A stretch of DNA of 64,000 nt from Selaginella moellendorffii (taxonomy: Eukaryota; Streptophyta; Lycopodiopsida; Selaginellales; Selaginellaceae), in contig NW_003314421.1 in NCBI RefSeq assembly GCF_000143415.4, positions 179,073-243,072 on the forward strand, read 5' to 3'. The notes beneath the pieces are model-generated. The model did no database searches. It worked only from the letters and a program-made list of their open reading frames with translations, and was not told the DNA's origin. This document shows, piece by piece, positions 23,193-33,378 of this stretch. The position numbers and the translations under genes were made by a program. Position 1 is the first letter of the stretch; each line of letters begins with the position of its first letter.

Positions 23193-23687
23193 TGTGAGAC
23201 ATGAATTTCTAAGCCCCAAAATTGAGCCAAAAGAGTGCTATATGGTAGTGTTTCAAGAAGTCCAACAAACATAACATGTTTGGACTAAAATCTTTGACTT
23301 GGAAAGTTGAGAGCGGGAGTGAAACTTTGAAAAAAAATGTTTAAGGAATAAACATGAAGCAATCAGTGAATGAGTCTTTAAAAAGGGACACAAGAAGGAC
23401 TAACACATGGAAGTGTTGAGATCAAGTCTAAAAAGGAATCTGAGATGGAGTCCAAGAAGGAGTCCGAGATAGAATCCGAGGAGTCTGAGATGGAGTTTGA
23501 GATGGAGTTTGAAGAGTTTGGGAAGGAATCTAAGACGGGGACCAAGACCAAGACAAAGACTGAAACTAGAGCCAAGACCAGGCCCGAGTTTGAGTCTGAG
23601 TTCGAGTCCAAGTCTGAGTCCAAGGGTGAAAGGCCAATGCAATCATCTCCTAGACCCTAGGGGGTTTGGTGAGCTGCAAAAGTATAG
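23193..23687 (-). mobile_element. Worn LTR B with minisatellite, truncated
   Basis: Relative to 51828-53672 this is the reverse complement. It starts TGTGAGACATGAATTTCTAAGCCCC, contains the AAAAAGGGACACAAGAAGGACTAACACATG block and a short minisatellite (23420-23630), then the CCTAGGGGGTTTGGTGAGCTGCAAAAGTATAG block. A second LTR B begins at 23688. Confidence 0.72.
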
Positions 23688-24419
23688 TGTGAGGCAAAAA
23701 TCCCTAAGCCCCAAAGTGGAGCCGAAAGGGTGCCAAAGCGAAAGCCAAACGAGCGTAATACGTTTGGACTAAAAGCTCTGACTAGCAATAAAAGAGTCTC
23801 TAGAAAAGGGACACAAAAGGACCATTACATGACACGTGGTGGAGTCTGAGATGGAGTCCGAGAGGGACTGAGATGGAGTTCAAGATAGACCTGAGATGGA
23901 GTCTGAAATGGAGTCCAAGATGGAGTCCAAGATGGACCGAGATGGAGTCCAAGATGGACCTGAGATGGACTCCAAGATGGACCGAGATGGACCCAAGATG
24001 GAGTTTAAGATGGATCCAATATGGAGTCCGAGATGGACTGAGACGGAGTCCAAGGTGGAGTTCGAGATGGACCCGAGATGGAATCCGAGATGGAGCCCGA
24101 GAATGACCCGAGATGGACTCCAAGGTCAAGACCAAGACTGAGACTAGGACCGAGACCAAGACCAAGATCGGGACCGAGACTGAGACCAGGACCAAGGCCG
24201 AGACCGAGGCCAAGCTCAAGACCGAGCCCGAGCCTGAGTCCAAGTATGAGGGTGAAAGCCCAAAGTGTTCGTCTCCCAAACCCTGGGTTTGGTGAGCTCA
24301 AAAAGTATAGTAGGGGGAAGACTCTAATGGAGCCAGTTTCACCAGGAAAGGCCAGTTTGGCCCAGGAAGCACAGGTGGGTGATGGGATAACCACTAGGAA
24401 GTCCAAGGCAAGAGTGAAT
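23688..24419 (-). mobile_element. Second LTR B copy, nested, truncated by LTR C
   Basis: Begins TGTGAGGCAAAAATCCCTAAG inside the preceding LTR B and carries a 12-bp minisatellite (23835-24245). It runs to AACCACTAGGAAGTCCAAG before LTR C starts at 24420. The nesting order is therefore older B, then younger B, then C. Confidence 0.72.
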
Positions 24420-25572
24420 TGTAAGGAACCGACTCCCCAAGATGTCGTAGGCTAAAGGATCCCCGAAAGCATAACCGAAATGACAAAGAGTTCATCAGAT
24501 GGGACCAAGTCGAAGATTGAGTCCAAGACCGACTCTGAGACCGAGTTCGAGATAGAGTCCGGGATCGAGCCCGGGCCAAATCGGAGACCGAGTTCGAGAC
24601 CGAGTTCGAGACAGAGTCCGAGATCCAAATTGGGTCCGAGACTGAGTCTGAGGTTGAGTCCAAAGTCGAGTCCGAGATTGGGTCCGAGATCGAGTCGGAG
24701 ATTGAGTCTGAGACCGAGTCCGAAGTCGGGTCCGAGATCGAGTCCGAGACCGAGTCTGAATACTAATACGGGTCAAGGGGTGAAAGCCCAAAGTGTGCGT
24801 CTCCCAAGGGGGGGCGGGGGGGGGGGGGGGGGGGGGCTCCCCGGGGTTCCCAAAATTTAGTAGGGATAGTGAGGTCCAGGAACCAGTCTTGAAGGAACTC
24901 TCTAGTGGTGCTTCCAAATTGACTTGAGGTTGAAATTGGGGCCCAGGGGCCTTGGGTGGGAGTGAGCATAGGCTTGGGTGGTGCCGGAGGGGCCACCCAG
25001 GGAAGTGCTCAAGAGCAGCTCCCACTCCCGAAAGGGAAACCGACTGCGGTGCTCCCGGCTCATGTGGAGTGGTGCCCCACGTGAGTACCTTGTGGCTCAT
25101 TGGTCCTCGCCCTTCCTAGGGGCTTGGGCCTTCCCTTCGGGATGGAAGTGGAGGGGTAGAGGTACCCATACTGAGCCGTTAGGCCATGGTGTTTCGCCCC
25201 GATGTCCCGAAGCAAGTGTTGCACCCAAGGCTTGGGATTTAGAGGGTCCCATGATCAAGTCTTCTTGTACCAAGGGGTGTTAGGAACCTGGAGGCTTGGT
25301 GTGCTTGGCTGCTTGTGCCTGCAGGGAGTGTAGCCAAACCTTAAGTCCAGTCTAACCCGGGGAGGGGGGATTGGGAGAGATTTGGGAATCCGTGGATGGA
25401 TGGCTAACGCTCTGTTGCTCGTGTAGTGAGTAGCTGAAACCAAGTAGGACCAAGTAGGAGCTGGTACAATAGGCGGGAACCTTGGCGAGGGAACTTAGCA
25501 CAAGCCAAGACAGTATTGGTCGGATAGACGAGGTAAGGTGGCAAATTGGAAAGGAAAAATTTGTGGTTTACA
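24420..25572 (+). mobile_element. LTR C, complete copy
   Basis: Starts TGTAAGGAACCGACTCC and ends GGTTTACA (1153 bp). It carries a GAGTCC/GAGACC minisatellite at about 24520-24760 and a G-tract at 24808-24836. The site where TRIM T1 inserted in the other copy is intact here at 25335-25345. A plant-type primer site follows. Confidence 0.85.
24808..24836 (+). repeat. Poly-G tract with G-quadruplex potential
   Basis: Twenty-nine bases, all G except one C at 24815, including a run of 21 G. The equivalent site in the other LTR C (122-133) has 12 G, so the tract length is unstable. Confidence 0.9.
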
Positions 25573-26262
25573 ATTTGGTATCGGAGTCTTTTCCTCAGTT
25601 CTAGTGAAGGATAGAGGCGGATTGCTGGGAGATGGAAAAGGCAGGGTGGAAACGAACCAAGGCAGAGATAGAACCTCCTCTAGAGCTGGAGCCTCCGGTC
25701 GAACAAGAGGCTATGAATGAGGAATCCTTGCATGAGGAGGACTCCAATGAGGCAACTTCTAAACAGGAGTCCGGTGGTGAGGCTCGGTCGTCCAAGGCTT
25801 GATTGGACGTTCTAGAAGGACAATTGGCACAAACCAATGCCCTGCTAGAGACTCTCGTACGCAAGTTAAAATGTGATGAGAAGCGGAAGAAAAAGCGAAA
25901 GACTGCGGATGCTGGCAGCGCAAAGGGTGCGGACCCTTCGGTAGGGACTGAGGCAAAACCAAACAAGGTCGAACAAACAGAAGTGGAATCAGTCCCTCAG
26001 GCAATGGACTCATCTATTACAAACAAACGAGGGTGTATGTTCCAGAAGGGGAACTAAGGAAGGTAGCCTTAGAAGAGTGTCATGACGGACCTCTTGCGGG
26101 ACACGGCGGAATGCCCAAGACAATGGGCTTACTCAAGAGGAAGTACCATTGGCTAGATATGGCTAAGGACGTCCAAGACTATGTAAAAACATGTCCAACA
26201 TGTCAGCAGGTCAAAGCCGTGACTAAGGTTAGTAGGGGCTTGTTGCAATGCATCCCACTTCT
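25573..26262 (+). pseudogene. Internally deleted gypsy element: gag start joined to integrase zinc finger
   Basis: After the primer site an acidic then Lys-rich gag-like segment (25630-26010, EGQLAQTNALLETLVRKLK coiled-coil-like) is followed directly, in another frame, by the integrase H2C2 zinc-binding domain. The ligands are H in EECHDGPLAGH, the second H, and the two C of CPTC (26033-26215). Protease, RT and RNase H are missing. At about 26262 it is joined to copia sequence. Confidence 0.75.
25576..25588 (+). promoter_or_regulatory. Primer-binding site (tRNA-iMet type)
   Basis: TGGTATCGGAGTC lies 3 bp after the LTR C end. It resembles the TGGTATCAGAGC site complementary to initiator tRNA-Met used by many plant LTR elements. 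Confidence 0.75.
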
Positions 26263-27187
26263 GGAATCCTCCACTTCTGGACATGCTTGAACCAGTTGAT
26301 GCTCCTCCAGTCGAGGACAGGCCTCCAACACCTCCACCACCTTGTCGACGTCGTGGCATGCCTGATCCGATGCCAGTTCTTGATCACCCCCGGGAACGTC
26401 AGCCCTCGTTAAAAGTCCGGGAAAATGCTAAAGCAGATGCTGCAAAGCTTGATGACTTTTGTGTCCTTGTTGACATCAGCATCCCCATGACCTATGATGA
26501 GGCCGTCTCAGGACCTGAGGCTTCATCTTGGATGGAAGCTATTGCGGAAGAAGTTTCTTCCATTCAGGTTAACGGAACTTATATTCCAGTTGATTCAGCG
26601 CCATTGGGATGACGTGTTTTGGATCCAAAATGGATTTTTTCCAAAAAGTATGGGAAAGATGGTCAGGTTGTATGTTATAAGGCACGGTTGGTTGTTCACG
26701 GTTTTCGCCAAGTCCATGGCCTTGACTACAATGAAACATTCTCACCGGTTGTAAAAATGGCCAACCTCCGTACTCTTTTTGCACTTGCGGCTGCTCGCTA
26801 ATGGCAAGTCCACCATATGGACGTCAAAACTGCATTTTTGAATGGGGATTTGCAAGAGGACATCTATATGCATATACCTTCTGGTTTTGAGGACGATGTT
26901 GCCCCTGGTGGCCCTATATGGCAATTGCGGAAAGCTTTGTATGGCCTAAAACAGAGCTCCCATATTTGGTATCAAAAATTTGGTGCCACCCTACGCGCTC
27001 AAGGCTTTCGTCACTGTCATGCTGATCACAATGTGTATGTGAATGGTCATGCTGAGCACATGCTTATTGTGGCCCTCTATGTTGATAATTTGCTCATCAT
27101 GGGTGATGACACCAATGCCATTGCTGCTCTGAAAGCTGCTCTCAGCCAGCAATTCCAGATGAAGGACCTTGGCCAAGTCTCCTACTA
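26263..27187 (+). pseudogene. Ty1/copia reverse transcriptase fragment
   Basis: Nearly identical to 41715-42639 of the copia element at 39221. It starts at GGAATCCTCCACTTCTGG and reads the integrase-RT linker, SWMEAIAEEVSSIQVNGTY, DPKWIFSKKYGKDGQ and DVKTAFLNGDL, then a catalytic box mutated to YVDN instead of YVDD. In-frame stops occur after APLG and at AAR*WQVHH. It ends exactly where a telomere-repeat tract begins. Confidence 0.88.
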
Positions 27188-27214
27188 AACCCTAAACCCT
27201 AAACCCTAAACCCA
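27186..27214 (-). repeat. Interstitial telomeric repeat, tract 1
   Basis: Four units of CCCTAAA (the complement of TTTAGGG) with no mismatch, between the copia RT fragment and the LTR B tail. Confidence 0.95.
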
Positions 27215-27600
27215 GTTACATGGTGAGGAAGTCCTAGAGGATAATAGGACTTAATGGTCAAGCCTTTAGACTCAGTAGTGGTGTTGACGAATATAACCAT
27301 ATATAAAAAAGGACTTGGTGGGGACAGTAGAAAGGATATTGGGGGAGGGTGTCCCCCATGTCTCCGGACATCCTATGTTGGTGCTAATATGTCGGTGGTC
27401 CCTTTGGGTGTTGGTTATAGGATTGAATAGGTGGAACACTTAAACCAAGTGCAAAGATTAAGTGGCATAAATGTCATTCTTAGGGCTAGCAAGTCCCCAA
27501 GTCCGAAATAGGACTTATGGAGATTGTGAGTTAGACTCCTCTATGTGGTCGAACGTGTAGTTAAGTGACTAAAGTAAAATGGAAAATTTAGTTGTTTATA
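27215..27600 (+). mobile_element. LTR B tail fragment
   Basis: Matches the last roughly 500 bp of LTR B (compare 2715-3236) with internal deletions. It ends AATTTAGTTGTTTATA at about 27600. Confidence 0.72.
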
Positions 27601-29600
27601 GCAAGATTATCCTTATATAGTTGAGGATGGCACTTATGAATTTGAGATTATAGAAATAGTAGTTAAGATTACCTTTAATAAAGGTTGGAACAACCCAAGG
27701 AATTTTGGGGTGTACTCAAAGGATGAGTTGGTGTTCTCATCATGGAAAGATAATTCTAAAGTGCAAAAGTAACTTATGTAGAATAAAGAATAATTAAGTG
27801 TTAGAGTAACATTTGCAAAGATAGTCCTTGTGAATAGGATATGAATACAAAAATTTGTATTCAAATGTGGTAGCACCTCAAAAAGTAGTTAAGAGGCTAG
27901 AACTTTACAGGATGATGGACTAACAAAGTCTAAAAAAGTTATTTTCTTCCATAAAAACTTTTCTATGACTTTAGTATAACATATTCTGTCATCAATGAGA
28001 TGCCCACTGTTCTCATACTTCGGTGGGGAGGATGTGCTACAGTCCAATGACCAAGTTGCACACTATTGCATGAAAGCACCAATCATTGCAAAGGCTGCAG
28101 ATAAGGCCCAAGGGGGTGTAGTGACAAGGGAGGAGTGTGTTGGACACCATGGCGACCAACTCCTTGTCTTGGGTACCAGGCCAGCAATGGCCCAATTGCA
28201 CAGGGAAGGCTGTCTAGGTTGGGCTTGTGAGCAAGAGCATGCACTCCTTACCCTTTGCAATGATGTCCACCTTGGACAAGTCACATGCCCTTGTCCTCAT
28301 CTTGGTGCTCCTCGCCTTCCTCTCCCTCCTCGGCCTCCTGCACCTCATCTCATGCCTTCTCAATTCCCTCTCAATAGCTCTGTGCTCCATTGACCTAATT
28401 CTCCTGACATCATTGGAACCAACCTTCATGCTTTTATTTACAATCTTCTTCTTTACCTTTAGCTAAAGGTCCAATACCCAATCTCAATTCTAAGAGATAA
28501 GAACACAGGTAATGTCGAAAGTTATGAGCTAAGTTTTATCCTATTTTTTTCCTTTTTCCAAATAGGACATTCAAAATAAAAAGGCAAATTTATAAATTTA
28601 GACAATTTATATTTAAAGCTATTAATGGTTTGAACTTAGATTTTAGTGTTGGGCATAAAAACATTGTAAATCACGTCCATATCAAAACCATTGTGTGCAA
28701 CTGGTTTTTAGACATGGTTTTTCTAACAAAAACCATTGTGATTGTCCTTGTGGCTGAAAATCAGTTCATACCTTAAGTTTGCATATCGGGTAGACATAGA
28801 GCACTTGTACAGTGACAAGAAGGAAGCAGCTGCATCCGATTGTCACAAGCTGCTTCCCTGCCTGCTGGAGTTGTGAATGGGTTTGCGCCTCGAGGATCAG
28901 GTGATTGTTGAAATGCTGGGGAAGTGTTGGGCCTGTTTGCAAACCACATAGTCTGGATCACATACTCAGGGACAGACAAGGTTCTTCTTGCCGACAGCTG
29001 ATTCTGCTGCGAGTCTAAAGTTTATGTTGTGAGAATAGCGATCCATGGAAACAAGAGTGTTTTGGAGGTCTGTGGTAGTCCATGTGGCAGAGGTACTCGC
29101 TCGGATCCCTTGCAGGTGACTGGCGTGCCTAGAGTGCTGCCCATTGTCCATGCGCAAAGCGTTACCCAAAGTTCCAAGAGCATAGCGGCGCCCCAAGATT
29201 ATACCTGCTATACAGGCCTGAGCCAAGCCAAGTGCTATGACCAAGCGGGACTCGTGGCAAAGGTTGGGATATAGAAGCGCACATCCCTCCAATGTTTCAC
29301 TCTCTCGTTTGCTAGGCCGGGCCGAATTGCTCTCACTCCGCACGGTGAGGAATGGAATCCATTTTACTCTTGAGTGAAAAGTAGATAGTTTTTAAATTTA
29401 CACTCTGAATCAATTTCGACATGAAGACCTCGATGAAGCCCCACTTACTCTGCACCGTCTTTGTTGCAGATAACATCCCTGGCTTCATATGCCGCTAACG
29501 GTGGTTGTAGCCAGGCCTCGCAGGCTTTCGAGAAGATGGCATGGACGTGGTTTCAGGCAAGTGTGTTACCATGATGTTCTCCCAAACTTTTCAAAGCTTT
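27601..29600. other. Unrecognised, partly AT-rich region
   Basis: 27600-27970 is AT-rich without clear coding. 27995-28466 has overlapping short open frames on both strands, a charged Arg-rich one on - (28429-28214) and a hydrophobic mirror on +, with no family recognised. 28500-28780 is AT-rich. 29463-29563 contains a short PPR-like reading, SYAANGGCSQASQAFEKM. Confidence 0.4.
28966..29343 (-). CDS. Hypothetical 125-codon reading frame with one membrane-helix-like segment
   Basis: From the start codon, a polar N terminus (about 25 residues) leads into a hydrophobic stretch, LVIALGLAQACIAGIILG (residues about 34-51), then a polar tail. A second open frame continues downstream (28979-28773). 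It could be a remnant exon of a membrane protein gene. The family is not recognised and no splice structure could be confirmed. Confidence 0.25.
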   Translation of the reverse strand: MRSESNSARPSKRESETLEGCALLYPNLCHESRLVIALGLAQACIAGIILGRRYALGTLGNALRMDNGQHSRHASHLQGIRASTSATWTTTDLQNTLVSMDRYSHNINFRLAAESAVGKKNLVCP

Positions 29601-29602
29601 AT

Positions 29603-30950
29603 TTACATTGAGGAACCTCGCAACCAAGAGCTTGCAATCGCCCAACAATCCATCTCTCTCGCCTGGAGCAGCACATACAAGAGTATGGCACAAACACATC
29701 CCACCGCGAGATTGGATCCCTGCGAGATGGCAATGCAGCAGAGCATCACAAACAAGTCCCTCCTACTAGTTTGATCCGGGCACGCCATCGCCAGCTCCAC
29801 CCCGGAGAAGAGCAGCAAGATCCCCAGCAGTCCCACTGGAAAAGCTGGCAGAATTCTCACCAGTGAGCCTCCCAAGAGAAGCCCCAACACAAGCTTGCCA
29901 CCGCTACCCCACTCGTGGCTCCGAAACGATACTGCCCGGCCAGTTCTCCAGCGCCATGGCAAACCGGGAGAGCTCCAAACCAGCAGCCCACCAAGTTCAT
30001 GAGCCCCACGCTCACCGAGACTTTGGTCGGAGTCACGGAGTCCTTCTTGGCCGGGAAGAGATCGCTCGAGAGCTTGCAAACCGCCACCACCGAGTTGAAG
30101 ATAGTGAGAGGGAGCTGCGGGATGGCGGCTCTCACAAACCGTCTTCCAGTCGTGGGAAGAGATTCGAGTGATCCGTGGCGTGGCCGGGCCAAACTGGAGC
30201 TCCTTGAGAATGTGTGGCCTCCTCACGAACGCCAGGATGATCCCGAGCACGAACACTGCCAAGGCAGTCGGGATCCTCTGGAAAAACTTCACGAGCTTTG
30301 ACGATCTCGCTTGATGTTCTTCACGGTGCTCTTCATGATCATCGTGATGACGATCACCTTCACTGTTCGTCACGAAGTACTCGTAGCCCTCGCCAGATCT
30401 ATTCACCAGCACGATGAATGCGAAGCAAATCACTGCGAGGAGAATTCCATCCAAGCCCAGGCATGGTCGATCACCCATTGCCTTGTCCCTAGAGAGATTT
30501 TGATCCTTCATCACGTACGTGACAGCCTTGACCGCGAAAGAGCCCATGCGCAAGCTGGATGCCACGAACCACCGGCAATGGCACGATCCAAGCCACGACC
30601 CGTGATCAAGCCCGTGGTTCCAAGCACAAACACGATCGCAGACACAGTGATCCCCGCGGCCATGATCTCATCCACACTGAGATGCTTGGATTCGGTGAAG
30701 GCCACCGCCGCGATGGATTTCATGGGCTGGACAGGCATTGGCACGCCAAAGAGCACGCTGGTGAGAACGTTGTAGATGCCCGTGGCGATGAGAGACCAAG
30801 ATCCATGCCATTGACGAGAGCTACAGCCATGACGATTGGGATGAATGTGCCCAGGTCGCCCAGCGAGCCGCTGAGCTCCTGCCATGGCCGCCTGCACTGG
30901 AGATTGCCGCGCAGCCCTGTGCCATCACTGCGCCACTGACCTCCAAGAAC
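29603..30950 (-). pseudogene. MOT1: MOT1-type molybdate transporter pseudogene, copy 2
   Basis: The - strand covers the whole transporter. It runs from SLGDLGTFIPIVM through PMPVQPMKSIAAVAF, TGLITGRG and a soluble acidic-His loop (DRHHDDHEEHREEHQ) to NSVVAVCKLSSDLFP, the family block MNLVGCWFGALPVCHGAG, and FPVGLLGILLLFSGVELAMA. The blocks fall in at least four different frames. It shares copy 1's frame breaks and adds a 4-bp deletion (GGTCTCTC in place of GGTACATCTCTC) that copy 3 also has. The 3' end breaks after GCGAGGTTCCT at about 29613, the same point as in copy 3 but with different sequence beyond. Confidence 0.88.
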
Positions 30951-31165
30951 CCTAAATTTATATAGTCCAAAAGCTGGCTCTTGTATGGAAATGAGCAAAG
31001 AATTTTCTCTTTAATCATACATGATGATCTGTCAAAGAATACCCTCTTTAATCACGGAATCTACACTCACACTAGTTTCAAACAAAATTGCTACTATTTG
31101 CTAGTAGAATTCCTAGAATCTACACTTAAAGCTTGTTCTAGCACAACACCATGAGATCTTTGTCC

Positions 31166-31590
31166 TCAATTTCTAGACTTTGCTCCCAGCAAAGCAATCC
31201 ACCATGCAGCAGTAACCTTGCCTCGATCCTTGGTAGTGGCGAGATGCCCTTCTTGGGCGTGTGCCAAGAACATAATGACCCACAAGTGGCAATCGCGTCG
31301 CTCCATGGAGTCAAACACTGCTCGCGCGCTGGATCTTGCCCAGCTTGCCATACCGAAGGATGACGAGATTAGAGAGGTAGCAGCAATCGCCAGGCAGCAT
31401 TTGCTTCTGGGCGATCTCGATCCAGGAATGGGCATCGATCGCCTGCGAGGAATTGGTCGCAGAAGTGATGAGATCCACACACTCGGACTTGGACAGCATC
31501 AGTTTCTCTCGACACCGAAGCTAGCCTCTCACGAGATTAGAGAGAAGGGAGAGATTAGGGAAATTCTCGATGGCATCCTTCCAAAGTAGC
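31166..31590 (-). pseudogene. PPR fragment, copy 2
   Basis: Same fused PPR remnant as at 8782-9290 and 56344-57080, with a further roughly 75-bp deletion in the C-terminal LGRAG region (junction AGCAAAGCAATCC near 31190). It lies in the same order and orientation relative to MOT1 as the other copies. Confidence 0.75.
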
Positions 31591-31679
31591 GCTTCCCGGA
31601 TCCCCTAGCTTGGTTTGTTCATTCTAGTGAGCCAACGCATTGCAAAGAGCTTTTCCTAGCTGCCTTCAAACAGTTTCCT

Positions 31680-32825
31680 TAGACACTATAGATAGGAATA
31701 GAAATAAAGTGTGTAACTTGTGAACCTTAAAGTGAAATAAAAATGACACTACAAATATGGCAATGGCTAAGCAAACATCTAAACGTACAACCTTCCACTG
31801 TTTCCCCAGTCTTGCAAGTGTTTGGGGAGCAATCTTGTTTGAACATTTACCCCAAAGATGAATTGGCGAGTAAGATTACTCACCTAGACACCTAAAGTAG
31901 TAAGAAACAAATGTATATAAATGAATAGCATGAGGCCTCATGCCAAGAAAATGACTTCATCCCTCCATAATACCTTAATCCAATCTACAAATGGATGGTG
32001 TCCAACCTCACACAAAAACATTAGTGTGAGGCCTCACACCAAGAAAAAAAGCCCACCCACCTCCTCTAGCCTAGTTTCTCGACACCAATCTCCTTTGCAT
32101 GCATGTTTATTGCATAAGTGAATAAGATTGTCATCAAGAAACTGAGCAATCTAAGTGTGAGGCCTCATGCTAGTAACTCCATCAACACATTGTGACTGGA
32201 CTCATGCTTAAGGATTAGCATGAGGCCTTATGCTAAAGTGCTAAAAAGATTTTTGTTTGTCTAGTTTCTTGAACGTCTGTCCATGGGACAAGTAATATTA
32301 TTATCAAGGAATTGGCAAACACACCCCATCCATTCCTAAGTGTGAGGCCTTATGCTAATAACCTCCTATAGAATTACCTCCACTACCCCTTTCATACACC
32401 CCATCCATTCTTGAGTCCTCATGCTATTAACCTGCTATAGAATTACTTCCATTACCCCTTTTACTTAGCATGAGGCCTCACACTAAGATCCATTCTCTCC
32501 CATTTCAAAAATATTTTAAGTAATTCTAATAAGTTCTTTCATGTTTCTAGGCCCAGCATGATTAGGAGAGTGAGGGCGATGAAGACAAGGTACAACACAA
32601 GAGACAAAAAGTGACAAGTGATGAAATTCAAGACAAGAGTCCTTCCTCATCATGAAAAGAAGAAGAAGATGATGATGAACCACCACAGAAGAGGGTTACA
32701 TGTGAACTTTGGAGCAAGGTTGCAAGCAATAATGCATGGACGAGCCAGGGACAAAAACCTCGATACAAAGCAAGAAAAAAAAGTGTCACACACTAAATAA
32801 ACCAAGAGATGGTAGAAATGAAGGC
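31680..32825 (+). repeat. Segment X, copy A
   Basis: Homologous to the reverse complement of about 54480-56180 (copy B) and to 61743-63086 (copy C). It contains the palindromic GAGGCCTC series and the AAAGTGACAAGTGATGAAATTC end. Copy A lacks the roughly 540 bp equivalent to 62288-62830 that hold the unknown reading frame. Confidence 0.85.
31928..32483. repeat. Interspersed 16-bp palindromes with GAGGCCTC core
   Basis: Six copies of GCATGAGGCCTCATGC or GTGTGAGGCCTCACAC, or half-and-half variants, start near 31928, 32024, 32156, 32218, 32340 and 32468. The copy at 32024 is a perfect 16-bp palindrome. The spacing of about 60-130 bp is filled by unrelated sequence. The series recurs inverted at 55349-55935. 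Confidence 0.9.
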
Positions 32826-32983
32826 TCCAAAGAGAGGAGCAAAAGGGTGAAATGATGACAGCACAGTTACAACAATAGGGGTGAAAAAAAAGACTAGTAT
32901 CGACAGGACACCCTTGTTGAAGTACAAACACTACTACTTCAACGATCAAACAATCTACGAACTCCTAATGTCTTAGTGCATCA

Positions 32984-33241
32984 TTGATGCAGCTCTTTGT
33001 CCACGATGCCCTCAAGGAGCTGATGATTGTACAAGAGAACTCAGTGGATCTAGGTGATGCAATCCCAATCACTATGGACAAGGATGTTTGGACATTTGTC
33101 GAAAGGATAAGCAAGGAAATAACAAAAAATCCAACAGTCAAATTCATTGTCATGTCTAGGCAGTACTTGACAAAAGCAATGCAAGAGATCTCTTCTGATC
33201 TGATATACACGAAGAAGATGCAGTCAAAATTCTCAATATGA
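32984..33241 (+). CDS. Unrecognised 85-codon reading frame
   Basis: MMQLFVHDALKELMIVQENS begins a frame with ordinary amino-acid composition, followed by stops and further protein-like sequence (DTIIEISNLVNTKAKN) up to 33370, where LTR B starts. It probably belongs to the same unknown, possibly transposon-borne gene as the frame in segment X. Nothing in it identifies a family. Confidence 0.3.
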   Translation: MMQLFVHDALKELMIVQENSVDLGDAIPITMDKDVWTFVERISKEITKNPTVKFIVMSRQYLTKAMQEISSDLIYTKKMQSKFSI

Positions 33242-33378
33242 TATTTCTAAATCATGAAGGGGTCAACACCACAGGATACCATTATTGAGATATCCAATCT
33301 TGTGAACACAAAGGCAAAGAACTAGCACAAAAGTAGCCTCAATGACAAACTTGTACATAGTCACCACAACTAAGAGAG

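Noticed and set aside
28214-28429. An Arg-rich - strand frame as a nucleic-acid-binding protein
   Set aside because: Short, low complexity and without recognisable motif or splice context. Left as unassigned.
31928-32483. A CRISPR-like array, because of regularly spaced palindromes
   Set aside because: The motif is only 16 bp, spacers vary from about 45 to 115 bp, no cas-type genes are present and the host is a eukaryote.
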